Assembly: GCA_000403315.2 (NCBI GenBank)
Contig: KE159636.1
Coordinates: 2,243,800-2,307,799, forward strand
Length of the DNA: 64,000 bases
Direction of reading: 5' to 3'
Source of the DNA: Lachnospiraceae bacterium A2
Lineage (GTDB): Bacteria > Bacillota > Clostridia > Lachnospirales > Lachnospiraceae
Shown here in pieces: positions 24,836 to 33,928 of the stretch. The notes below the pieces were generated by a model. The model had not been told where the DNA came from and ran no database searches. It saw only the letters and a list, made by a program, of their open reading frames with translations. Position 1 is the first letter of the stretch, and each line of letters starts with the position of its first letter. A program made the position numbers and the translations under genes.

Positions 24836-26443
24836 ATGCAGGAAAGAGTGAAAGAGGTTCCAAAGAGAATCCTTGAATGGTGGAATAAGTTTTCTGCCAA
24901 GCAGAAGACTTTGATTGCGGGTATCGCAATTGCAGTTATCATAGGGTTGGCGTTTGTGGTGAAGGTACTGACAACGCCTACGATGATAACAATACAGAAC
25001 TGTAAGGATACCAAAGAAGCAGCCCAGGTGAAGGAGCTGTTAGAAGGGGAAGATATTTACTTTGAGGTTTCCGATGACGGCCTGAATTTTCAGGTGAAGA
25101 CAGAGGACCGGGCAAATGCATCTATTTTGCTGGGGCAGAATGGGATCCCGGCTGCTTCTTACGATTTGGAGAATGTGTTTGAGGGGGGCTTCAGCCAGAC
25201 AGAAGCAGATAAGGATAAACGCTACCAGCTTTATATGGAAAAACAGCTTGAGGAGGATTTGCAGCAGCTTGATGTTGTCAATTCAGCTACTGTGAACTTA
25301 AGCGTGCCGACAGACGATGGGACTGTGCTGGCGCTGCAGGAAGATTCCTATGCAGCCGTCCGGCTGTCTTTGTCCGGGGAGATGGACGAAGAAGTAGCGG
25401 CAGGGCTTGCTAAGTGGATTGCCACTGCAATCGGGAATAAGGGGACAGACGACATTACGATTATAGACGCCACTGGGAACATGCTCTTTTCCGGCGGGGA
25501 TTCCGCCACTGCAATCGGGACTGCCAATACCCAGCTTGCTTATAAGGCAAAGGCGGAAAATGCAGTAAAGAGCCAGGTAAAGGACGTTATGATGGGAACG
25601 AACATATTCAATAATGTTTCCGTTGGCCTGAGCCTGAAAGTAAGTTTCCGGGACACCAAGGACACAATACATAGGCAGTATACAGAGGATGGTTCAGAGC
25701 ATGGGCCGGTTACCAGCCGGAGGGTTTACGAACAGGAAACGACTGGCGGCACAGGGGGCGTCCCCGGGACAGACCCCAACAATGATGATACAGGGTATGT
25801 GCTGGACGACGGGGCAAACTCTAATTCGACCATTGCGGAAACCAACGAGCAGTATGCTACCAGTGAGCAGATTACAGAAACAACCGGTGGTTCAGGGGAG
25901 ATTGACTACGAGAACTCCTCTATTACAGTAGTAGCCAGCCAGTACCGGAATTACAATGAGGACGCCTTACGGGCCAGCGGCCAGCTGGACGATATGACCT
26001 TCGATGAGTTTGTGGCTGAAAACCGGGAGAGGACCCGGATGGAACTGGACGAAGATTATGTGCAGATGGTAGCAAGGGCTACTGGGTTCCCGGAAGAAAA
26101 TGTCATGGTTGTGGGATATGAAGTGCCATTCTTTGAATATTCCGACAGCAGCGGGCGTGGCGTGATGGATTACCTGCCGGTAGCAATTGCCCTGGCGATT
26201 ATGGCAATGTTGGGGTATGTGGTATTCCGCAGCACCAGAAGGGAACAGACAGCAGAAGTGGAGCCAGAGCTTTCCGTTGAGAGCCTGCTGGCAACTACAA
26301 AAGAAGCAGAGGAAGAAGGGCTTGAGGATATTGGGTTCTCAGATAAATCAGAAACACGTGTCTTAATAGAAAAATTTGTGGATGAGAATCCAGAAGCGGT
26401 GGCATCATTGCTGCGAAATTGGTTGAACGAGGAGTGGGAATAG
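24836..26443 (+). CDS. fliF: Flagellar MS-ring protein FliF
   Basis: A 535-residue protein that forms the MS ring in the membrane. Transmembrane segments lie at about 25-43 and 445-463, with the large extracytoplasmic YscJ-like region between (NGIPAASYDLENVFEGGFSQTEADKDKRYQLYMEKQLE). The cytoplasmic C-terminal tail (DENPEAVASLLRNWLNEEWE) is the FliG-binding motif. ATG 24836 follows GGTGG by 8 bases; the GTG at 24824 is less likely. Confidence 0.96.
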   Translation: MQERVKEVPKRILEWWNKFSAKQKTLIAGIAIAVIIGLAFVVKVLTTPTMITIQNCKDTKEAAQVKELLEGEDIYFEVSDDGLNFQVKTEDRANASILLGQNGIPAASYDLENVFEGGFSQTEADKDKRYQLYMEKQLEEDLQQLDVVNSATVNLSVPTDDGTVLALQEDSYAAVRLSLSGEMDEEVAAGLAKWIATAIGNKGTDDITIIDATGNMLFSGGDSATAIGTANTQLAYKAKAENAVKSQVKDVMMGTNIFNNVSVGLSLKVSFRDTKDTIHRQYTEDGSEHGPVTSRRVYEQETTGGTGGVPGTDPNNDDTGYVLDDGANSNSTIAETNEQYATSEQITETTGGSGEIDYENSSITVVASQYRNYNEDALRASGQLDDMTFDEFVAENRERTRMELDEDYVQMVARATGFPEENVMVVGYEVPFFEYSDSSGRGVMDYLPVAIALAIMAMLGYVVFRSTRREQTAEVEPELSVESLLATTKEAEEEGLEDIGFSDKSETRVLIEKFVDENPEAVASLLRNWLNEEWE

Positions 26444-26447
26444 AGTT

Positions 26448-27458
26448 ATGGCAAATTCAGAAGAATATAATGGCGTCCAAAAGGCGGCAATCCTGCTGAT
26501 TGCATTGGGGCCGGAAAAATCAGCCTCCATCTTCAAGCACCTGAAAGAGGAGGAAATCGAAGAATTAACCTTGGAAATTGCCAATACCAGAAGTATATCT
26601 CCCCAGACAAAAGAAGATGTTTTGAATGAGTTTTATCAGGTTTGTCTGGCACAGCAGTATATTGCAGAGGGCGGCATCGGTTATGCCAAGGAACTGCTGG
26701 AAAAGGCGTTGGGGGAGGAAAAAGCGCAGGGCGTTATCTCAAAGCTTACGGCATCCCTGCAGGTGCGTCCCTTCGAGTTTGTGCGTAAGACAGACCCAGC
26801 CCAGCTTTTGAACTTTATACAGGATGAACATCCACAGACAATCGCCATGATCCTCTCCTATTTATCTGCAGGGCAGTCGGCTATGATTATCGGCTCCCTG
26901 GTACCGGAGAAACAGGCGGACGTGGCAAAACGTATTGCATTGATGGACAGGACATCGCCGGATGTCATTAAGGAAGTGGAGCGCGTGTTGGAACGGAAAC
27001 TTTCTACTTTGGTAAACCAGGATTACACAATTGTGGGCGGCGTGGACGCAATCGTTTCTATTTTGAATACCGTAGACCGCTCTACCGAGAAGCATATTAT
27101 GGAAACCCTTGAAATTGAAGAACCTGAATTGGCAGATGAAATCCGTAAGAAGATGTTCGTATTTGAAGACATCCTCCTTCTGGACGACCGTGCCATCCAG
27201 CGTGTGCTCCGGGATGTGGATAATAACGAACTGGGCGTTGCCCTTAAGGCGGCAAACGAGGATGTACAGAATGTCATCTTTAAGAATATGTCTAAGCGTC
27301 TGGCTACCATGATTAAGGAAGATATGGAATTTATGGGGCCGGTGCGTATGAAGGACGTAGAAGAAGCGCAGCAGAAGATTGTAGGTATTATACGTAAGCT
27401 GGAGGATTCCGCAGAAATTGTAATCTCCAGGGGCGGAGGTGACGAGATCGTTGTCTAA
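26448..27458 (+). CDS. fliG: Flagellar motor switch protein FliG
   Basis: A 336-residue rotor protein. It has the three expected domains: an N-terminal FliF-binding part (QKAAILLIALGPEKSASIFKHL), a middle part with the EHPQTIAMILSYL segment, and a C-terminal torque-generating domain with MFVFEDILLLDDRAIQRVLRDVDNNELGVALK, which includes the charged residues that face MotA. It starts 4 bases after fliF. Confidence 0.96.
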   Translation: MANSEEYNGVQKAAILLIALGPEKSASIFKHLKEEEIEELTLEIANTRSISPQTKEDVLNEFYQVCLAQQYIAEGGIGYAKELLEKALGEEKAQGVISKLTASLQVRPFEFVRKTDPAQLLNFIQDEHPQTIAMILSYLSAGQSAMIIGSLVPEKQADVAKRIALMDRTSPDVIKEVERVLERKLSTLVNQDYTIVGGVDAIVSILNTVDRSTEKHIMETLEIEEPELADEIRKKMFVFEDILLLDDRAIQRVLRDVDNNELGVALKAANEDVQNVIFKNMSKRLATMIKEDMEFMGPVRMKDVEEAQQKIVGIIRKLEDSAEIVISRGGGDEIVV

Positions 27459-28275
27459 TCTGTATAAGCAGCGTTATATCGTTGCCAACAACAACAATAC
27501 AAGGATTATCAACTCCAATACCCGCGTGGAAGAACGGATGCAGGAGTTGCGGAAAGAATTGGCAAAAAGCGCCCTTCTGGAACAGTCTAAGGACGGGTTT
27601 GTGGAAGGGCTGCCAATGGAACTGGTAGAAGCAGTCCCCAAGGAGGAAGAAGTTTCCCCGGCGGAACTGATAGAAAAAGCACAGGAGGAATCGGATGCCA
27701 TGCTTGCCGAAGCAAGGGGGCAGGCCGAAGCCATCCTTGCCGAAGCAAAGGAACAGGCTGTAACCATTAAGAAGCAGGCCGAAGAAGCCGGGTATGAAAC
27801 TGGTTATGGGAACGGTTTTCAGGAAGGGAATGGGAAAGCGGAAGCAGAACTCAGCCTTTTGCGGGGCAAAATGGAAGAAGAACAGCGCCAGATCAAAGAG
27901 GAATACAGGCAGAAGATTGAAGAACTGGAACCGTATCTGGTGGATATTGTGGCAGGCGTGTTTGAGAAAGTATTCCATGTGCAGTTTGACGATAAGAAAG
28001 AGATTTTGATTTATTTAATCCAGCAAGCCATTTTAAGCACGGAAGGGACCAGGGATTTCCAGGTGCGGGTGAGCTTAAAGGATTATGACTTTATGGAAAA
28101 TCACAAAAAAGAAATCACAGAGCGGGTTGGGGAGGCTGTCAATGTGGAAATCATGGCGGATGCGAGCCTGAAGGAGCGGCAGTGCATGATTGAAACAGAT
28201 TCCGGCGTATTTGACTGTGGTTCGGACGTACAGCTTGACAACTTGATTAAGGCGCTGCGGTCATTGAGTTTGTGA
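27451..28275 (+). CDS. fliH: Flagellar export apparatus protein FliH
   Basis: A 274-residue protein that regulates the FliI ATPase. The centre is a long Ala/Glu-rich coiled coil (about 65-140, with GYGNGFQEGNGKAEAE typical of the FliH/YscL GxxxG region). The C-terminal domain (about 150-270) resembles the peripheral stalk subunits of ATP synthases. A TTG start at 27451 is chosen because GGAGGTGA lies 8 bases upstream; this overlaps the fliG end by 8 bases. The protein is best recognised by position and coiled coil. Confidence 0.88.
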   Translation: MSNLYKQRYIVANNNNTRIINSNTRVEERMQELRKELAKSALLEQSKDGFVEGLPMELVEAVPKEEEVSPAELIEKAQEESDAMLAEARGQAEAILAEAKEQAVTIKKQAEEAGYETGYGNGFQEGNGKAEAELSLLRGKMEEEQRQIKEEYRQKIEELEPYLVDIVAGVFEKVFHVQFDDKKEILIYLIQQAILSTEGTRDFQVRVSLKDYDFMENHKKEITERVGEAVNVEIMADASLKERQCMIETDSGVFDCGSDVQLDNLIKALRSLSL

Positions 28276-29591
28276 GGAAAATTACTGTGACATATAATTT
28301 AGAAAAATATAAGCAATTAGCAGATAAAAATTATTACAGACATTTGGGGAAAGTAGTAAAAATTGTAGGGCTTACGATTGAATCTGTAGGGCCGAACGCC
28401 AAGTTAAGTGATTTATGCCGGATTATTGTTGATAAGAACAAGGATATTTCTATTATGGCAGAAGTGGTAGGGTTCCGGGATAAAAGGCTGCTTCTTATGC
28501 CTTATGAAAGCGTGGATGGGTTAGGCGTTGGGTGTATCGTAGAGAATACGGGACATCCTTTGTCTGTTTATGTAGGGGATGAAATGCTGGGGCATACCCT
28601 GGACGGCATGGGCAGGCCCACCGACGTGGAGGAACTTGCCCTGCGGGAAGAATACCCGGTGGACGCGCCGCCCCCAGACCCTATGGAACGCGTGATTATC
28701 AATGAAGTGCTGCCCCTTGGGGTAAAGGCCGTGGATGGGCTGATTACCGTAGGGAAAGGGCAGAGGATTGGCATTTTTGCAGGCTCCGGCGTAGGCAAGA
28801 GCACCCTCCTTGGGATGTTTGCAAGGAATACCAGGGCAGATATCAACGTGATTGCGCTGATTGGCGAGCGGGGCAGGGAAGTAAGGGAATTTATTGAGCG
28901 GGATATGGGGGAAGAAGGCATGCGCCGTTCCGTGGTGATTGTAGCGACTTCCGACCGTCCGGCGCTTTTGCGCAGGAATGCAGCAAAGACTGCCACTGCC
29001 ATTGCAGAATATTTCCGGGATCAGGGCAAGGATGTGCTGCTGATGATGGACTCCCTGACGCGTTTTTCCATGGCCCAGCGGGAAATTGGCCTTGCATCTG
29101 GGGAACCTCCCGTGACCCGGGGATATCCCCCCAGCGTGTATTCCGAGATGCCAAAGCTCCTTGAGCGGGCCGGGAATTCCGATAAAGGCTCCATTACAGG
29201 GCTGTACACCGTACTGGTGGATGGGGATGATTTCAACGAACCGATTACGGACACTGCACGGAGTATCCTGGATGGGCATATTATGTTAGATAGGAAGCTG
29301 GCCCATAAGAACCATTATCCGGCCATTGACGTCCTGCAGAGCATTTCCCGTGTCATGAGTTCCATTGCAGGCAAGGAACATAAAGAAGCAGCCGGGAAGC
29401 TGAAAAATGTCATGGCAACCTATCAGGAAGCAGAAGATTTGATCAATATTGGCGCATATAAGTCCGGCTCCAATAAAAATATTGACTATGCCATTGAAAA
29501 AATAGATGCAGTCAACGACTTTTTGCTGCAGGAAACCCATGACAAATTTACTTTTGAGGAAATCATGGAAATGATGGAAGGGCTGTTTTAA
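28272..29591 (+). CDS. fliI: Flagellum-specific ATPase FliI
   Basis: A 439-residue F1-type ATPase that powers or primes flagellar export. Walker A is GSGVGKST (171-178), followed by GERGREVREFIE, Walker B LLMMDSLTRF and RGYPPSVYSEMPKLLERAGN. A GTG start at 28272 overlaps the fliH stop (GTGA). Confidence 0.95.
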   Translation: MRKITVTYNLEKYKQLADKNYYRHLGKVVKIVGLTIESVGPNAKLSDLCRIIVDKNKDISIMAEVVGFRDKRLLLMPYESVDGLGVGCIVENTGHPLSVYVGDEMLGHTLDGMGRPTDVEELALREEYPVDAPPPDPMERVIINEVLPLGVKAVDGLITVGKGQRIGIFAGSGVGKSTLLGMFARNTRADINVIALIGERGREVREFIERDMGEEGMRRSVVIVATSDRPALLRRNAAKTATAIAEYFRDQGKDVLLMMDSLTRFSMAQREIGLASGEPPVTRGYPPSVYSEMPKLLERAGNSDKGSITGLYTVLVDGDDFNEPITDTARSILDGHIMLDRKLAHKNHYPAIDVLQSISRVMSSIAGKEHKEAAGKLKNVMATYQEAEDLINIGAYKSGSNKNIDYAIEKIDAVNDFLLQETHDKFTFEEIMEMMEGLF

Positions 29592-29593
29592 TT

Positions 29594-30043
29594 ATGGCGA
29601 AATTTACATACAAAATGCAGAACATCCTGGATGTGAAATATAAATTGGAGAATCAGGCAAAGACCTCCTTTTCCCTTGCGGCTGCAAGGCTGAACCAGGA
29701 GGAAGAAAAGCTGGAGGGGCTCCACCAGCGCAGGATGGCTTATGAGAGCAAGGCCAAAGAGCTGGTTGCGGATAAGCTGGATTTCCAGGAGATTAAGGTT
29801 AACCGGATTGCCATTGAAACCACAAAGGGGGCAATCCAGAACCAGGTGGTTGCCGTCCATGTGGCAGAACGTAACTTGGAAACGGCAAGGCTCCGCCTGC
29901 AGGGCGTGATGACAGAGCGAAAAACCCATGAAATCCTGAAAGAAAAAGCCTTTGATGAATTTAAGAAGGAATTGGAAAAAGAAGAAAGCAAGGCGGTGGA
30001 TGAGCTGGTAAGCTTTACCCATAACCATGCCAAAGAAGCATAA
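29594..30043 (+). CDS. fliJ: Flagellar export chaperone FliJ
   Basis: A 149-residue, almost wholly coiled-coil protein with heptad-like Leu/Glu/Lys pattern, three bases after fliI. FliJ proteins form the central stalk of the export ATPase and escort chaperones. Sequence conservation is low in this family, so the call rests on length, coiled-coil nature and position between fliI and ylxF. Confidence 0.85.
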   Translation: MAKFTYKMQNILDVKYKLENQAKTSFSLAAARLNQEEEKLEGLHQRRMAYESKAKELVADKLDFQEIKVNRIAIETTKGAIQNQVVAVHVAERNLETARLRLQGVMTERKTHEILKEKAFDEFKKELEKEESKAVDELVSFTHNHAKEA

Positions 30044-30056
30044 GGTGGTGGACAGT

Positions 30057-30917
30057 ATGGCAGAAGACGTATTAGGCCAAGTGGACGGGGAAACAGGCGC
30101 TTTGGATGAAAAAGCCCGTAAGAAGGCAGAAAAAGCCCGCAAAAAAGAAGAAAAGAAGCAAAGAAAATTAGAAAAGAAGCAGGCAGCCGGGGAAGGGCAG
30201 GAAGAAGATGACGAAGGCGGCGGAAGCAAGATTGCAGTTGCCCTGGCAACCATTGCGTTTATTTTTATCTGGCTGGCAATCCTTGCGCTGATTGTAAAGA
30301 TGGACGTCGGCGGGTTTGGTTCTACGGTATTAAGGCCCATCTTAAAGGATGTGCCGTTTGTCAATAAGATTCTGCCGGAAAGCGCAGAGGAACCGGTAGT
30401 GGATGCCCAGTATCCCTATGCCACCTTAGAGGAGGCCATAGAGCGGATTAAGGAGCTGGAGCTTCAGCTTTCCGACTCCCAGACCCAGTCCAAAGGGACT
30501 TCCGACAATGTAGCGCAGTTAGAAGCAGAGGTGGCAAGGCTCAAGCAGTTTGAGAATGAGCAGTCTGCTTTTGAGGAAGAAAAGACCAATTTTTATAAAG
30601 AGGTTGTGTTCAATGAAAACGCGCCCGATATATCCGAATATAAGGCATATTATGAGAGCATTGACCCGGCAAACGCAGAAGTCCTGTACAAACAGGTAGT
30701 ACAGCAGCAGGAGGCGGACGCGGAAGTGGAGGAATATTCCAAGACGTATTCCGAAATGAAGCCCAAGCAGGCGGCTGCAATTATGGAAGCAATGCAGGAT
30801 AACTTGAAGCTGGTGGTAAAAATCCTCCAGAACATGGAAACCGATGCAAGGAGCAAGATCCTTGCAGCTATGGATTCCGAGGTGGCGGCAAGGATTACCA
30901 AGATGATGGAGCCATAG
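30057..30917 (+). CDS. ylxF: YlxF/MotE-like flagellar membrane protein
   Basis: A 286-residue protein with a Lys/Glu-rich cytoplasmic N-terminus, one membrane segment (about 63-82, ATIAFIFIWLAILALIVKM), a coiled coil (about 125-180) and a C-terminal MgtE-N-like helical domain (KPKQAAAIMEAMQDNLKLVVKILQNM). This is the pattern of MotE and of Bacillus subtilis YlxF, which occupies the same place between fliJ and fliK. MotE acts as a chaperone for MotC in Sinorhizobium; the role here is not shown. ATG 30057 is preferred because AAGGTGGTG lies 6 bases before it; an upstream ATG at 30027 overlaps fliJ. Confidence 0.75.
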   Translation: MAEDVLGQVDGETGALDEKARKKAEKARKKEEKKQRKLEKKQAAGEGQEEDDEGGGSKIAVALATIAFIFIWLAILALIVKMDVGGFGSTVLRPILKDVPFVNKILPESAEEPVVDAQYPYATLEEAIERIKELELQLSDSQTQSKGTSDNVAQLEAEVARLKQFENEQSAFEEEKTNFYKEVVFNENAPDISEYKAYYESIDPANAEVLYKQVVQQQEADAEVEEYSKTYSEMKPKQAAAIMEAMQDNLKLVVKILQNMETDARSKILAAMDSEVAARITKMMEP

Positions 30918-31015
30918 ATATGCGGCGCCAGAAGCCTGACAGCGAAATAAGTACCGGTTATAGGGTTCCGCAAGGGATCATATAATAAATAATCTGAAAG
31001 GAAGGAGGATATAGC

Positions 31016-32548
31016 ATGACGAGCAGCAAAATATCCCAGCTTGCGGCTATAATGAGGAGCCAGGAGCTGGTGGGCGCCCAGAAAAATGGGCAGCAGGAAA
31101 ACAGCCCGGTATTCGGGGCGCTGCTTAACCAAACGCCCAGCGGCGGGAAACAGGATGGGTTTGCCTGGGATCATTTAAAAACCCCCAGGACAGAGATGCC
31201 AAACCAGTCCGCTTTTGCAAAAGAAGCGTCCAGTTCCGCTTACCGGGGCAACCCAATCGGCCAGGCGGGCAGCACGGACATTCAGGAAAAGCTGCCGGAA
31301 GACGCCCCAGAAAAGTTAAATGAATTTGGGGACAAAGTAACAGAGGCAGTGGCGGAGGAACTGGGAGTAACAGAAGAAGAAGTCAGGGAAGCCATGGAAG
31401 CCCTTGGGCTTACCGTATTGGATTTGATGGACCCTTCCAAGCTGGCAGGCCTTGCCATGGAACTGACAGGGAGCGAGGACATTGGTTCCCTCTTGATCAG
31501 CGAGGATTTCCAGCAGATACTGGGGGAAATTGGGGAATTGTCCCAGGAATTCCTGTCTGAGCTGGATATAACGCCAGAGGAGCTGCCGCTTGTTAAGGAG
31601 CAGTTACAGGCAATCGCCCAGCAAGGGGAAAACCCGGCGGAAGATGTTGCAAAACCCCAGCAGCAAGGGGAAGAAATTGTTTTGCCAGACCAGGGCGCGG
31701 AGGATACAGCCCAGGAGCCGGCAGCTATGGAAGCCCAGGAAACCGCAGGGACAGTGGCAGCCGCATCCGGGCAGGAAACAAAGGGCCAGCCGGTGCAGGA
31801 GCAGGCGGAAGCAGCCAATGGGGCAGCGGAAGCAGAAGATGGGGAAGTACAGGAGGGCAGGCCCGTCCAGGCAGTTGAAACAGAAGCAGAAGGGCAGGAG
31901 AACCCCGAGGAAAATACTGAGGAAGGCACTGCTGGGAAATCCCTGCAGGAAGCCGCAGAAGGCCCCAAGCATACCGATAAGGCAGAAAGCCCCCAGAACC
32001 ATGTGACATACCAGACCACAGCCCAGACGGTGAACCAGGGACAGGCAGTGGAAGTCACCCAGACCATAGTCCAGACAAGGATTGACGTGGAGGACATTAT
32101 GCGCCAAGTCAGCCAGATGACAAAGGTGATGGTGACCCAGGCGGAATCTTCCATTGAGATGCAGTTAAACCCTGCAAACTTAGGCAAAGTATACTTGCAG
32201 GTTGTTTCACGGGAAGGCGTGATTACCGCCCAGCTTGCAGCCCAGAATGAAGCTGTGAAGGAAGCTTTGGAAAACCAGGTTGCCATATTGAAAGAAAATA
32301 TGAACCAGCAGGGAATTAAGGTGGAAGCCATTGAAGTGACAATCGCAAGCCATGAATTTGAGCAGAACCTTGAACAGAACCAGCACAACCTGGCAGGGGA
32401 GCAGCAGGAAGCGGAGGCCCGGAAATCTTCCAGGAGGAATATTAACCTGAGCCACCCAGAAGAATTGGAAGGGCAGATGACAGAGGAAGAAAACCTGGCG
32501 GCAAAAATCATGTCGGAGCAGGGGAACACTATGGATCTGACAGCATAA
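31016..32548 (+). CDS. fliK: Flagellar hook-length control protein FliK
   Basis: A 510-residue protein. The first 330 residues are low complexity, rich in Gln, Glu, Ala and Pro, as expected for the secreted ruler region. The C-terminal domain (about 355-460: TKVMVTQAESSIEMQLNPANLGKVYLQVVSREGVITAQL) is the Flg_hook substrate-specificity switch domain. GGAAGGAGG precedes ATG 31016. The composition produces a long open frame on the opposite strand that is not a gene. Confidence 0.93.
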   Translation: MTSSKISQLAAIMRSQELVGAQKNGQQENSPVFGALLNQTPSGGKQDGFAWDHLKTPRTEMPNQSAFAKEASSSAYRGNPIGQAGSTDIQEKLPEDAPEKLNEFGDKVTEAVAEELGVTEEEVREAMEALGLTVLDLMDPSKLAGLAMELTGSEDIGSLLISEDFQQILGEIGELSQEFLSELDITPEELPLVKEQLQAIAQQGENPAEDVAKPQQQGEEIVLPDQGAEDTAQEPAAMEAQETAGTVAAASGQETKGQPVQEQAEAANGAAEAEDGEVQEGRPVQAVETEAEGQENPEENTEEGTAGKSLQEAAEGPKHTDKAESPQNHVTYQTTAQTVNQGQAVEVTQTIVQTRIDVEDIMRQVSQMTKVMVTQAESSIEMQLNPANLGKVYLQVVSREGVITAQLAAQNEAVKEALENQVAILKENMNQQGIKVEAIEVTIASHEFEQNLEQNQHNLAGEQQEAEARKSSRRNINLSHPEELEGQMTEEENLAAKIMSEQGNTMDLTA

Positions 32549-32564
32549 AAAGGATGGTGAACTT

Positions 32565-33314
32565 ATGGCAATACAAGTACCAGTAAAAGATGGTGAGATT
32601 GTAAATGGCTATGACCCTACAAAAGAAGCCGAAGAAAAGAAACAGGAACGGAGCGGCGGCGCGCTGGGCAAGGAGGCATTCTTACAGCTTCTGGTGGCCC
32701 AGATGAAATACCAGGACCCATTGGAGCCTACCTCCAACACCGAATATATTTCCCAGCTTGCAACATTTTCTTCCCTAGAAGAAATGCAGAATATGCGCGC
32801 ATCTTTAGAGGCAACGCAGGCTACCAACTTAGTTGGGAAGGTTGTAATTATGGGGATTGAAACCAACGGGGAAACCAATTTTATTTCCGGCCGGGTAGAC
32901 CAGGTCCGCAGGGAAGGCAGCAAGACATACCTGTCCATTGAAGGTTCCTGGTACAATATCGACGACCTTGACACAGTAGTGGACGAGGATTATATGGAAG
33001 CAACGCTGATTGGCGAGGACTTCAAGAAGGAAATTGACAAAATGCCGGATCCCAAGAAGCTGACACTTGCACATCAGAAAACACTGGCAGCTATTACGGC
33101 AGCTTATAACAGCCTGACCGCTTACCAGCAGAATTACATAAAGAGCTATTATAAAGATGAATATGCTAAGTTTGAAGCGTTAGTGGAAAGAATGAAGGAA
33201 TTAAGCCCGCCGGAAGAAGACGATAAGACAGAGGGCGGCGACAAGACGGAAGGCTCCGGCGACGGAGAAGGATCTTCTGACGGGACTACGGAAGGGACAG
33301 AAGGCGCTGCATAA
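32565..33314 (+). CDS. flgD: Flagellar hook assembly (capping) protein FlgD
   Basis: A 249-residue protein with the FlgD signature near the N-terminus (LGKEAFLQLLVAQMKYQDPLEPTSNTEYISQLATFSSLEEMQNM, about 32-75). The middle region (about 85-145) resembles the FlgD Tudor-like part. The C-terminal 80 residues are atypical: a helical segment (about 160-205) and a Gly/Glu/Asp/Thr tail without hydrophobic residues. The tail may be a species-specific extension exposed during hook assembly. Confidence 0.92.
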   Translation: MAIQVPVKDGEIVNGYDPTKEAEEKKQERSGGALGKEAFLQLLVAQMKYQDPLEPTSNTEYISQLATFSSLEEMQNMRASLEATQATNLVGKVVIMGIETNGETNFISGRVDQVRREGSKTYLSIEGSWYNIDDLDTVVDEDYMEATLIGEDFKKEIDKMPDPKKLTLAHQKTLAAITAAYNSLTAYQQNYIKSYYKDEYAKFEALVERMKELSPPEEDDKTEGGDKTEGSGDGEGSSDGTTEGTEGAA

Positions 33315-33445
33315 AGTTTGGGCAGAAGGTTTCAGGACTGCCTGCAGGGAAAGCAGGGAGCAGGGGAACTACGTCTGCCGGAAGGAAGAAGCCCCAAAGG
33401 GGCCAGATTCCCTAGAAGCAGGGATGCTAAGAACGGAGAGATACC

Positions 33446-33844
33446 ATGAATAAAATTTCAAACCAATTCTCTTCCATTGAACAGGTGGCAGACCAATACC
33501 TGAAACAGAACAGCCAAGGCATGGCCGCCATGGAAGGGGAATTGTCCTTTGGCGATATTTTAAAACAGAAACAGTCTGTGGGGGAAAGCCCTGTACTGAG
33601 ATTTTCCAAGCATGCATCCATGCGGCTGCAGAGCAGGAACATTGAGCTTTCCACAGAACAGAAGGAACGCCTGGAAACAGGCGCGGAAAAAGCAGAAGCG
33701 AAGGGAATGAAAGAATCCCTCGTCATAGTGGATTCCTATTCGTTTATTGTGAATGTGCCCAATAAGACGGTGGTAACAGCAATGGACCATACAGAATCCG
33801 GAGAAAACGTGTACACAAATATTGATGGAGCCGTAATTATCTAG
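33446..33844 (+). CDS. TIGR02530-type flagellar operon protein
   Basis: A 132-residue protein with a conserved core, LRFSKHASMRLQSRNIELSTEQKERLETGAEKAEAKGMKESLVIVDSYSFIVNVPNKTVVTAMD, that matches the TIGR02530 flagellar operon family. Members lie between flgD and flgE in many Firmicutes; the exact function is unknown. AACGGAGAG precedes ATG 33446. The 131-base gap before it contains no recognisable element. Confidence 0.85.
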   Translation: MNKISNQFSSIEQVADQYLKQNSQGMAAMEGELSFGDILKQKQSVGESPVLRFSKHASMRLQSRNIELSTEQKERLETGAEKAEAKGMKESLVIVDSYSFIVNVPNKTVVTAMDHTESGENVYTNIDGAVII

Positions 33845-33928
33845 CCGGACCCACAGAGGAGGCAGAAGGCCCCGGACTGACAGAAGGGGCCAAGCGGCAT
33901 CCAAAAAGAATTAGGAGGTCATTTCGTT

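Noticed and set aside
31282..32529. A 415-codon minus-strand frame opposite fliK
   Set aside because: It mirrors the low-complexity Gln/Glu/Ala codons of fliK and translates to Ser/Cys/Trp-rich nonsense.
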